A DNA stretch of 64,000 bases, taken from Misgurnus anguillicaudatus (taxonomy: Eukaryota > Chordata > Actinopteri > Cypriniformes > Cobitidae). Both the position numbers and the translations under genes were made by a program. Of this stretch, positions 47,254 through 56,380 are shown piece by piece. Every line of letters starts with the position of its first letter. The first letter of the stretch is position 1. The stretch lies in contig NC_073343.2 of assembly GCF_027580225.2 (NCBI RefSeq), positions 682,001 to 746,000 of the forward strand. Reading direction: 5' to 3'. The notes under the pieces are model-generated. The model saw only the letters and a list, made by a program, of their open reading frames with translations, was not told where the DNA came from and searched no databases.

Positions 47254-48214
47254 ATAATTAGCATTTATTTATTCCTGTGTCAATTTATACTCAATATATA
47301 CTGTACACACATATAAACTGGCTTATGGTACTGTTTGTACTAGAAATAACTACATATTTCACATACTTATTCCACAGAGACGACAGTGACTGTCAATGCA
47401 CACTTCTGTTTGTTTGTGTGTGAATTCTCCAAACACATTCAGGTTAAAGTGCATTTGAACTTGGAAGTAATCACGTCTTTGGAAAGCTGTTTACCTAGAG
47501 ACATACTGTGTTATCATGTAAAAGATGTCACCCTTCCAGAGCAGTATGTTTAAACCATCACTATTACTTTATTCTCTATTCCTTGTTCCACATTTAGATG
47601 ACATTTACACGCGAGTGCGATACATAAAATTCATGTGTGCAAAATGATAAAAAAGAAAAATACCCTTAGTATATATCTTAGGATTGGCTAGATGCTGGCA
47701 CAGTGGCTAAATAATGGAAGTATATGCTTGCACTTCAATCCAGCTAAACACCCACATACTCAAATATAGCTTTCATACAGCCAACGAGTCCTGTGTGTGT
47801 GCCTAGCTTTGCTTTGCTAAAACAGCATGTGCCTCTTTGACATTTAATCAAGAAGACGGCTGCTAAATGAAGCCTGAATTCTCCACTGAAACATTTGATG
47901 ACATAATCAAGTCGCAGAATTGAGAAATGTCCCTCTTTGCACGTATGTCCCTCTTTAAATGAGGTGTCCAGCTGGCCTTGAATTTGGCAAAATTACTATA
48001 GATTATTCATCAGGATTCACTTCTACTTCATCTGTTATAGAGTTGGTGATTAATGTAGTAATGAACACTGTTAAAGATTAGTTCAATCAGAAATTAACTG
48101 TGAAGCACATGTGCATGTTAAGCATGTGCATGTGCATATGATGATCAACTCTCAAACTAACAAAATATATTTAAGAATTATCATTTTTACCTATTTTTTA
48201 TTTAAAAATTAAAA
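47254..48214. other. Repeat-poor DNA, candidate conserved block
   Basis: No gene is recognised. The stretch 47830-48070 has balanced composition and words such as 'caaaattactatagattatt' that occur nowhere else in the window. Confidence 0.35.
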
Positions 48215-48545
48215 TTAATAAAAGCAAAATCCAATTTTATTCAATTTTATTTATATAGCTACTTGTAATCTGACAAATTTTGTTGTTTTGTTTTGCGATT
48301 CGGTTATCTCTGTCTTATTGGAGTTTAGCTTAAGGAAGTTATTTGCCAGCAGGTCACTTATATCGCCAATACAGTCTGTTAGCTTAAAAAAATGGTGTCG
48401 CTATAGGATGAGATGTGAGAGGTGAGAAGATGTAAAGCTGGGTATCATCTGCATAGCAGTGAAAACTTATGGTATGTTTCCTGATAATGTCTCCTAGAGG
48501 TAACATATATAACAAGAACAGGATAGGGCCTATAAAAAAGTATGC
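48215..48545 (+). repeat. Dispersed fish repeat, class uncertain
   Basis: 'ttcaattttatttatatagc' and 'gtaaagctgggtatcatctg' followed by 'catagcagtgaaaactta' are familiar from many fish genomic sequences. The second phrase translates to a peptide-like pattern with stops, suggesting a retroelement 3' remnant. I cannot name the family. Confidence 0.4.
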
Positions 48546-49318
48546 AGCACAAGAGCTTATAATTTAAGATCACTTGCTCACGTTGTTATTTCATGTTGTG
48601 TTTTTAGATGTAACTAGAAAGCACAGTAAACAATGCAATTAATTTAATGTACAACAAAAAAGAGTGGGTTTGTCATAAAATTGAAGTATTCATACAGGAA
48701 ACTTTAAATATGTCTGCTTTAAAGGTGCAGTGTGTACATTTTAGCGGCATCTAGTGGTGAGGTTGCAAATTGCAACCAACAGCTCAGTCCACTGCTCACC
48801 TCTCGCTTTTGAAACACATAGAAAAGCTACGGTACCCACCACCGGACAAATGTCACGGCTAGGGGCTGGCTGTTAATGGCTAAAGCCACGCCCCTTCTCA
48901 ACTTCCACCTCGAGGAGGTCCCCAAAGCCAACCCAATGACCAGACAACACGAGAACAGGTAAATATTAAAACAAACTTTATTTAAATATTTAAAATAACT
49001 TGGGGAATGGGGAAGGGGCAATTTAAAACTAAGCGTCCTCTCTGCCTTCCAGGCGGACCACAGCACAGGAAGGTGGCAGGAAGGGGAAGAGGGCAACGGG
49101 GGTTCCAGGGGGGCTGGTGACCAAAGGTATAGAGGGGGGGGAAGACGGGAAACACAGGCTCCTGCCAAACTCCGCTATCCGTGGCGCCCTCCTCTTCTTT
49201 CCTGGAGGCAAAGACAAAATAGTGTGATTTAGGGGTTTATCTCTCTCTTCGCCGTTGTACCTGTATCACTCTGGTCCGATGCTTCACTGCTCACTCGACT
49301 TTCTTCCTCTTTCCACAG

Positions 49319-50067
49319 GCAGCGACTGGGACACAAAGACACGTTTAATCTGGACTTGGATCGTCCTCACCTGTCTGCTGCTTAAAGCTCTCGGTAAGTG
49401 TGGTTTTCCCACCGTTCACTCTCCTGACGTTTACTCCTGTTCTCTCTTTCTCCACAGGCAGCTTGGACACAACAACACGGTTAGTTTAACTTGGATGCTG
49501 CTCACCTCTCTGCTGTTTACAGCTCTGGTACCTGTATCACTCTGGTCCGATGCTTCACTGCTCACTCGACTTTCTTCCTCTTTCCACAGGCAGCGACTGG
49601 GACACAAAGACACGTTTAATCTGGACTTGGGTCGTCCTCACCTGTCTGCTGCTTACAGCTCTCGGCAAGTGTAGTTTTCCCACCGTTCACTCTCCTGACG
49701 TTTACTCCTGTTCTCTCTTTCTCCACAGGCAGCTTGGACACAACAACACGGTTAGTTTAACTTGGATGCTGCTCACCTCTCTGCTGTTTACAGCTCTGGG
49801 TACGTATGACTGTCCGCAGTTCGTTCTCCTGACGTTCACTCTCGTTCTTTCTTTCTCCAAAGGCAGCTTGGACACAACAACACGGTTAGTTCCACTTGGA
49901 TGCTTCTCACCTCTCTGCTGTTTACAGCTCTGGGTATGTATGACTGTTCCCAGTTTGTTCTCCTGACGTTCACTCTCGTTCTCTCTTTCTCCACAGGCAG
50001 CTTGGACACAACAACATGGTTAGTTCAACTTGGATGCTTCTCACCTCTCCGCTGTATACAGCTCTCA
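49319..50067 (+). repeat. Tandem array of six exon-like boxes
   Basis: Six related boxes lie at 49319-49393, 49458-49527, 49590-49664, 49729-49799, 49863-49933 and 49997-50067 (75, 70, 75, 71, 71, 71 bp). Each is preceded by a pyrimidine tract ending CAG or AAG. Each is followed by GT, or GC in box 3; boxes 1 and 6 have full GTAAGT. Spacers are only 62-64 bp. Boxes 1 and 3 share 'gcagcgactgggacacaaag'; boxes 2, 4, 5 and 6 share 'gcagcttggacacaacaaca'. The box lengths are mostly not multiples of three. It may be a minisatellite seeded by one exon with its intron. Confidence 0.7.
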
Positions 50068-50990
50068 GTAAGTGCAGCTTTTCCTTAGCTCGCTATACGG
50101 CGTTTTGATCGACAATGCACGGGGGCGGGCTTACGACGGCTGGCCTGCACAGAAGGGCAAACGGCGATGATTTCCCCAGAAGGCGCCGGGGGCCAAAACC
50201 CTCTCGGCGAGTTCGCTGGTCAGCAGGGGGGCGAACTGTCACACCGTCTCACTGGGCCGAGCGCTGCCCTATCCTCAATGCCCGTAGGGCGATCGAATAC
50301 CGGACCGGGGCGCCCTTTTGTAGAGACCACGGGGCGGCGGAACTCCTTCGCCTCTCACTCTGCCACAAGGGAAAACACACAGGTAAAGTAGCAATGCAAA
50401 GGGCCATAGTTGTACTCACACACACACTGCCAGCTTTCAAGTCTTCACCGCCACACTCCGAAACCTGTCGACACACAGACGGGGGCAACTTCCAGAGTAA
50501 AAGGGATGATGCGGGGTACGTCTGACAAGACACACAGCACTTGCACAGCAACCCACAGCAAATACACAGCACCACTTCAACGTGAAAGGTTTTCAAATTA
50601 CATGGACTCACCCACCACACTACAGGTGTACACAAAGAGACACCCGACGTCCTCCACTTCGCTGAGGTCGGATGGGGGCGATGACAATACGGCCGGGATG
50701 TTTAGCTCTGCTGCTATGGCTGCTGAGTCCAACTATTCCTTCGGCTCACCTACCGCACTAGATCAGGGGTAGGGCCGCCCTCCTCTTCCTGGAGGTGTTC
50801 GGTAAATGCACAGGTTAGTTGGTACACTTCATTTAAATCCAGAAGCTAATACTCACAGCGGTCCTCTTGATTAATGTTTTGCAAAACTGTTTCGTTTCCT
50901 TCTTCCTTGGTTTCTCTAAATGTGTCACATATACCGATGTTTCTTCTACCCACAGGGTTTTCTCTTACTCCACCATCCGCTGCGAACTAC

Positions 50991-51008
50991 GAGAGAGAGA
51001 GAGAGAGA
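50991..51008. repeat. (GA)n microsatellite
   Basis: A short uninterrupted GA repeat, directly visible. Confidence 0.9.
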
Positions 51009-51138
51009 AAGTACAACCAGCTTCCAATGCGTATCGGACGAGCACAGCTCCGCACCTCAACTCACACAAAAGCGTCCTCGTGGTGCAGTGCTCCTTTACA
51101 TATCACAGCTCCGTCCTTTTCGCCGTTCTTGGCTGCCG

Positions 51139-51548
51139 CACTCTTTCCTCTTGCTATAAGCACTCCGTGGATCAACGAGTATTTCCGGCTTTTCGCAATT
51201 ACAATATTATCCACCAGGTGGTGCTCTTCTGCAACTTATAAAACCTGGAAGTATTGCCCTAGGGCAAACAGCTGTATGTCCGTGTAAGTTTTGAGGATCG
51301 CTCTGCATCTGATCTCTATCAAAATTTGGTGTTTTTGAAGAAACCTACCCATATTTGAGAGGTGATAAAACGAGAACTAATGAATGGAGGATAAAACGTT
51401 TATTTTTATTTTTATTTATTTATTTCATTTGATATATTGTATTTTATATATTTAAAGAATAACATTTTCTGAAAGGCATTAAACTTTTGTGAAAATCATG
51501 AAAAATGCTGGTGCTGGCAACTTTTTTAAAAACGCGGCGGGGAAAGAG
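51139..51548 (+). mobile_element. TTAA-type MITE, third copy
   Basis: It shares 'tattatccaccaggtgg', 'cgctctgcatctgatctcta' and 'gaaggcattaaacttttgtg'-type words with 8239-8724, in the same orientation. The right end 'gcggcggggaaagag' abuts TTAA at 51549-51552. The left end is degenerate ('ctctttcctcttgc') and lacks a clear TTAA. Confidence 0.7.
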
Positions 51549-51552
51549 TTAA

Positions 51553-52525
51553 ATGGTAAATTTAAATCTAAATCAGGCTAATAAACTCAAAGCAATTTGC
51601 ACTCTTTTTGTGGTGGAATTTAAGCATAAAATCTATGAAACACATTGATTTTAGGGTATAATATTGATGTGTTTTATCTTTTATCTCATTGATTCCCAAT
51701 ATACACTTTAAGATGTTTGTGACTTGTGAGGTCTGTGCCTCGCTTGCAATTAGATCTGCTAAGTGACAAATATAACACGATAAAACACCAACCAATTAGG
51801 ATTTTAAGATGTTGCATGTTAACCACTGTACACAAAAGTGTAACATCTCTCTCTGCTTCAACCCTAAAGCAAGTGTGCAGCAGCTTTTTTGACACTCCAA
51901 ATACCTGTAAAGGTTTCTGTTAAATGATACACATCTCTTCACCTGCCCCTATTAACAACACTTGTCAAATCTCCTCTGTGCAAAATGTGTTTCCATCCAG
52001 AATACTGTCCTTTAACCGCACTCAACCGCCTGGACACTTGACCCTTGTTCACATCAAAATTGCTTTAAGGCTAGAAATAAAACCCTTTGAACTCATTTAA
52101 CAAGCTGTCAGGGGCTTTTGCTGCAGAGTATCCAGACGAGAGAGCTGATTTTGGTTGTTCTGACAAGAAACTAATTTGGTCTCACCTCTCCGATTTGATA
52201 CTTACACTCATATTGGAGACTGAATGGCGCTAGTTGATTTGGACATTGTGTTGTTTCCGAGTTCGATTCATTCAACAATTTAGGCAAATAGCCCAAAAAC
52301 ACTGTGCTGAATGCATTTTGCATGCAGTAATGCGCCATTTTGCAGTCCTGTCAAAAGCTAATGTACACTTCATGCCAAACACAATTTTACAAGGTGGCTA
52401 ATTTGTATGAATTCAGTTAAAACAACTTGGTCATGCAAGTTAGTTCAACATACTATTTTAAGTTTTGACTTGTGATAAATTAACATAACTTATAAAAACA
52501 AGTTGAAATTGTTTAACTTACTTTG
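51553..52525. other. Intervening DNA before the Ngaro host repeat
   Basis: No gene is recognised. Near 52430-52520 'caacttggtcatgcaagtta' resembles a dispersed AT-rich repeat. Frames at 51568-51923 have no motif. Confidence 0.35.
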
Positions 52526-52768
52526 TTAAAGGATTAGTCCTTTTTTTAAAAAATATCCAGATAATTTACTCACCACCATGTCATCCAAAATGTTGATGTC
52601 TTTCTTTGTTCAGTCGAGAAGAAATTGTGTTTTTGAGAAAAACATTCCAGGTTTTTTCTCATTTTAATGGACTTTGATGGACCCCGACACTTGGCAGTTT
52701 TAATGCAGTTTAAAATTGCAGGACTCAAAACGATCCCAAATGAGGCATAAGAGTCTTATCTAGCGAAA
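52526..52768 (+). mobile_element. Left part of the palindromic MITE split by the Ngaro element
   Basis: It starts 'ttaaaggattagtcc' and runs to 'tctagcgaaa'. The right part resumes at 59555 with 'cgattgtaatttttgacc'. The complement of 59880-60138 repeats this arm almost completely ('ttaaaggattagtcaatttt', 'ggcataagggtcttatctag'), so the target was an arm of a foldback about 825 bp long. Confidence 0.85.
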
Positions 52769-52910
52769 TGATGTTTTATTAACAAGGTTCGGGAGGAGCA
52801 CGATCAGATAATTAACTAATCAAGCACAGGTGCATCTAATTTGGTAATCAGCCAAACACTACATATACAGACTTCCTACCTACCTCAGTCTATCGTGATT
52901 GTTTTCGGAT
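52769..52910 (+). repeat. Ngaro repeat A1 (left terminus)
   Basis: 142 bp starting 'tgatgttttattaacaaggt' and ending 'gtgattgttttcggat', identical to A2. The last 17 bases are repeated in tandem at 52911-52927, unlike A2. As the 5' terminus it should contain the promoter; 'acatatacag' at 52861-52870 is the only weak TATA-like word I see. Confidence 0.92.
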
Positions 52911-52948
52911 CGTGATTGTTTTCGGATATACTGCTTCGAACTGCCAAC

Positions 52949-54127
52949 ATGTCTGAAGTCGAGCTTTACCCTTCTGACGACGAGTTCTACGCTCCACCGC
53001 ATGCCACCGGCTCAAAACAAGCAGCTGGCTTCATGGCAATTCCTCCGACCGGCTCTAAGGAACTCCCGAGCCAACCCGGATCTTCTGCCGAACCACACGT
53101 CTCGGCTCGCGGCCGGAAGTCCAAAAGGCCCACCACCCGCACTCCTACACAGCGCAATCTCCGTTCACCTCCACCTTCTAGACAGCCTTTACAATCTCCA
53201 ACATCTTCTTATGCCTCAGCTTCTCCATCCATCCCTCCCATCTCGAAATGGACCGTCGCGGGTTTGAGACAAGCTCTGACAAACTCTGAAGTTAAGTTCT
53301 CTCGCAAGTTGAGCAAAGCCCAACTTTACGAGCTTTATATTTCTTTGGGAAATGATTCACCCACCCCAAAAAAGGTAACAAAATCTCGCAAAACCAAAAG
53401 TCAACATTACATTCTAACGTCATCTTCTTCCAGATCAAGTTCCGGTTCACCTCAAGCACCTAGACGCAACAGACCGTCAGCGAGTCTAGGCCACGCCCCA
53501 GACTCAGCCGTCTCTCACACTGCTCTGCCTCCCTCCTCCTCCCAACCAATCGCTGCAGCGAGCCAATCGGCTACAGCAGGCTTGGTTTCTCAACCCTTCA
53601 TTTTTTCCCCGGCTGCAGACGCTGGCGTGAGGATGCCTCCGCCAGCCCCTCAAACTCAGCCTCTTCTACCTTTTCCTTCAGCTACTTTTCCCTACCAATG
53701 GCCAGCAGCCCCTGCTGGGGGTGCACAAGCAGCACACCATCAGCCTGCTACAGCGCACCGACCTTCTCCCTCTTTTCCATCCTACGGGCTTCTCCAAGCT
53801 CCAGGGGTCAATCCGTGCGTGAGGCTGCCTCCGCAAACGGCTACGCCCCCCCTATTTTCTCAATTTCCGCCTACTCCTTTCTACGGGCTTCCCCAAGACC
53901 CAGGCGCTAATCCGTGCGTGAGGCTGCCTCCGCAAACGGTTTCAGCACCTCTTTATCTTCCTTCCAACTCATCTTTACATGACAAACCTCGCTACACTCT
54001 TTTCACAGCAACCCCCCTACCTACCCCAGTGAATGCTGCCGCTCTGGAACCACCTCCCGTGCCTAACTCCATCAAAACGCAGATTCTGACAGGTGCAGAC
54101 ATCGATTTATCATCTCTCCTCTCTTGA
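52949..54127 (+). CDS. gag: Ngaro Gag-like protein, N-terminal part (ends at TGA)
   Basis: The frame starts at an ATG with A at -3 (MSEVELYPSDDEFYAPP) 39 bases after A1 and codes for 392 residues. Residues 1-95 are acidic, then rich in Pro, Ser and Arg. Residues about 100-133 (KWTVAGLRQALTNSEVKFSR and onwards) look like a SAP/HeH-type helix pair, a DNA- or RNA-binding fold; this is a resemblance only. Residues 150-390 are Pro/Ser/Ala-rich low complexity with two near-identical blocks around GVNPCVRLPP and GANPCVRLPP. The frame ends at TGA 54125-54127, and the same frame continues open straight into the conserved Gag core and pol. The TGA is therefore either a lesion or a readthrough point. 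Gag of this group binds the element RNA and probably forms cytoplasmic particles. Confidence 0.75.
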   Translation: MSEVELYPSDDEFYAPPHATGSKQAAGFMAIPPTGSKELPSQPGSSAEPHVSARGRKSKRPTTRTPTQRNLRSPPPSRQPLQSPTSSYASASPSIPPISKWTVAGLRQALTNSEVKFSRKLSKAQLYELYISLGNDSPTPKKVTKSRKTKSQHYILTSSSSRSSSGSPQAPRRNRPSASLGHAPDSAVSHTALPPSSSQPIAAASQSATAGLVSQPFIFSPAADAGVRMPPPAPQTQPLLPFPSATFPYQWPAAPAGGAQAAHHQPATAHRPSPSFPSYGLLQAPGVNPCVRLPPQTATPPLFSQFPPTPFYGLPQDPGANPCVRLPPQTVSAPLYLPSNSSLHDKPRYTLFTATPLPTPVNAAALEPPPVPNSIKTQILTGADIDLSSLLS

Positions 54128-56380
54128 TTACCTCCCGCCGAATCTCACCGGCAAATAGATTGCGGAGATTTTTCCGTAACGTTAAAAAATGCATCTCACA
54201 ATTCATCCCGTCCCCTTTCATTTTCGGAATTCACCATTGCATTTGGCCGCTACACCGAAGTAATCTGCACCGCTTTTCCCCATAGACGACGCGAACTCAA
54301 TGATTATCTGGCGTTAATCGCGGATCTCGCGTTGTCTTATGGCGGAACCCATTTTCTCACATACCACAAGTTATTTTCGGCTAAATGTGCAGTTCGCGTC
54401 GCCCAGTGGAACCAGTGCCCCTATTGGGGCGCGCTGGACCCCGATCTGCATAATAAGGTATTTTTCAGTTGCCGCAATATTTCCTGTGCAGTATGCAGGT
54501 CAGTTTCTCACTCCACTACCTCATGCCCACAAATTAACCCAGCCATCATACCCTGCCCAGAACCAACGCAAGTAAAATCCACCAGCTACGTCCCTCGCCC
54601 CGCAACCTCTAACTCATCATCAGATAATCCATTTTCCAACAACCAACAAGTTTGTGGGAATTTTAACAGAGGGAAGTGCGTGAGACAACACTGCAAATAT
54701 CTTCACGTGTGCAATTATTGTGGTGGGGCTCATGCCCGTACAATATGCCCTGTCATGAAAGCTTCAAATAAAAAATCTAGAAATTACTTATCGACTCCAG
54801 TCAATTATTTGCGTCTTTCCTCTGAACTTGCACTTCACCCAGATACCAACTTTACTAATTTTCTTTTATCCGGTCTCCAACAGGGGTTCAATCCCGGTAC
54901 TAATTGTCCGCTGGCTCATAGTTTTATTTGCGACAATCTACAATCCGCGCTCGCAGAACCAGATACAGTAGATGAATTAATCAAAAAAGAAGTCGACTCG
55001 GGCTTCATGATCGGCCCTTTCGAGACCCCCCCCTTTAACATTTTTCGCATCAGTCCAATAGGAGTGGCTACCAGGAAATTTTCAGGGAAAAAGCGCTTGA
55101 TAATCGATTTATCAGCTCCACATAATTGCCTGGTATCCAGCATAAATAGCCTCATACCCAGCGAAGAGTATTCTTTGCTCTACCATGATATAGACCAAGC
55201 GATCTCTATGATTAAAAATGTAGGTCGCGGCGCGTGGCTGGCTAAAGTAGACATCACTTCTGCATTCAAAGTGATGCCTATTCACCCAGACTCATGGCAC
55301 TTATTCGGGATACGTTGGCACGGAAAGTTTTATTTCTCAGTACGCCTTACCTTCGGATGTAAAAGTAGTCCAAAAATTTTCGACATGTTGTCAGAAGCAA
55401 TCTGTTGGATCCTGTCCAACAACTACGCAATTCCTCACATTATACACCTGCTTGATGACTTTCTTGTCATATCTCCTCCCGATGCCATTCCAGCCGAAAA
55501 TATTACAAAAGTTCACAGGGTTTTTTCTGAATTGGGAATTCCCATCGCGCAAGAGAAGTCCTTAGGACCAACCCAATATATCGAATTTTTGGGCATCAAT
55601 TTAGATTCAGTCAAATTCCAAGCTTCTCTGCCAAAGGAAAAAGTCGATAGGATAATCTTAATAGCCACCTCTCTGGCAGAAAGCCAAAACTGCTCCAAAC
55701 GCGATCTCCTATCCGTGCTCGGTCATCTTAATTTCGCAATGCGCATAATTCCGCAAGGCCGCTCTTTCATCTCTCACCTCCTCGCATTGGCATCTTCCGT
55801 GCATGCATTAGATGACCAAATTGACATTAATCAAGCAATTCGGAACGAACTTGAATTATGGATTACTTTCCTGAAACAATGGAATGGTTTATCCTTTTTC
55901 TACAACGATCTGCTTTCTCTTCCCGAAGACATTCAATTATTTACCGACGCAGCCCCATCCGTCGGTTTCGGTGGATTTTTTCAGGGGCACTGGTTCGCGT
56001 CTACATGGCCCCCTCAAATGCTCAACTCTCCCCAGTCCTCCGCACTGTTTGAACTCTACCCAATAGTCGTTGCTGCTTTTCTATGGGGAAAAAACTGGTC
56101 AACGAGTAATATTCTGGTATACTGCGATAATGAAGCAACCGTACATTGTATAAATAAAGGCCGCTCTCATTCCATCGCTCTGATGCCACTAATAAGACGT
56201 CTATTTTGGATTTCAGCTTGTGATCAATTTATCATAACAGCTAAACATATTCCCGGATCCAAAAATCAAATAGCTGATTCTCTCTCTCGTTTTATGTTCC
56301 AGAAATTCAGAATGCTGGCTCCGGAGGCAGACCCATCACCAACCCCAGTACCTCATTATTCACAACTCATATTCCCATAA
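54128..56380 (+). CDS. pol: Ngaro Gag core plus reverse transcriptase/RNase H
   Basis: This is the continuation of the gag frame after the TGA. It has no ATG before 54746, so it depends on gag initiation. The first ~75 codons carry a Gag-core-like segment (FSEFTIAFGRYTEV). Next come a CCHC knuckle (CAVCRSVSHSTTSC), a CX7CX4CX3H finger (CGNFNRGKC...) and a second CX2CX3HX4C knuckle. The reverse transcriptase follows: IIDLSAPHN, motif A KVDITSAF and motif C LLDDFLV, with the catalytic aspartates present. RNase H has FTDAAPSVGFGG, the glutamate in ELYPIVVAA, CDNEATVHCIN and NQIADSLSR, a complete D-E-D-D set. No integrase, aspartic protease or methyltransferase is visible. The frame ends TAA at 56378. 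It would synthesise element cDNA from RNA. Confidence 0.85.
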   Translation, partial: LPPAESHRQIDCGDFSVTLKNASHNSSRPLSFSEFTIAFGRYTEVICTAFPHRRRELNDYLALIADLALSYGGTHFLTYHKLFSAKCAVRVAQWNQCPYWGALDPDLHNKVFFSCRNISCAVCRSVSHSTTSCPQINPAIIPCPEPTQVKSTSYVPRPATSNSSSDNPFSNNQQVCGNFNRGKCVRQHCKYLHVCNYCGGAHARTICPVMKASNKKSRNYLSTPVNYLRLSSELALHPDTNFTNFLLSGLQQGFNPGTNCPLAHSFICDNLQSALAEPDTVDELIKKEVDSGFMIGPFETPPFNIFRISPIGVATRKFSGKKRLIIDLSAPHNCLVSSINSLIPSEEYSLLYHDIDQAISMIKNVGRGAWLAKVDITSAFKVMPIHPDSWHLFGIRWHGKFYFSVRLTFGCKSSPKIFDMLSEAICWILSNNYAIPHIIHLLDDFLVISPPDAIPAENITKVHRVFSELGIPIAQEKSLGPTQYIEFLGINLDSVKFQASLPKEKVDRIILIATSLAESQNCSKRDLLSVLGHLNFAMRIIPQGRSFISHLLALASSVHALDDQIDINQAIRNELELWITFLKQWNGLSFFYNDLLSLPEDIQLFTDAAPSVGFGGFFQGHWFASTWPPQMLNSPQSSALFELYPIVVAAFLWGKNWSTSNILVYCDNEATVHCINKGRSHSIALMPLIRRLFWISACDQFIITAKHIPGSKNQIADSLSRFMFQKFRMLAPEADPSPTPVPHYSQLIFP

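Larger units (their letters stand above)
48729..51138 (+). repeat. Unclassified GC-rich composite repeat unit
   Basis: The left part (48729-48840) holds the common fish word 'catctagtggtgaggttgca'. From about 48850 the sequence becomes GC-rich with 'tgtcacggctaggggctggc', G runs, and a word seen twice, 'cgccctcctctt' followed by 'cctggagg' (49188-49207 and 50776-50795). It includes six exon-like boxes at 49319-50067 and a GC-rich block at 50110-50390. Many overlapping frames of 60-139 codons exist on both strands, as expected in stop-poor DNA. I recognise no protein domain, and no second copy in the window marks clear boundaries. It may be a non-autonomous element. Confidence 0.4.

Noticed and set aside
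49255..49966. Frames of 138-139 codons through the exon-like array
   Set aside because: They read through box and spacer alike, and the repeat creates similar peptides from different starts, so they do not represent a spliced or unspliced protein that I can support.
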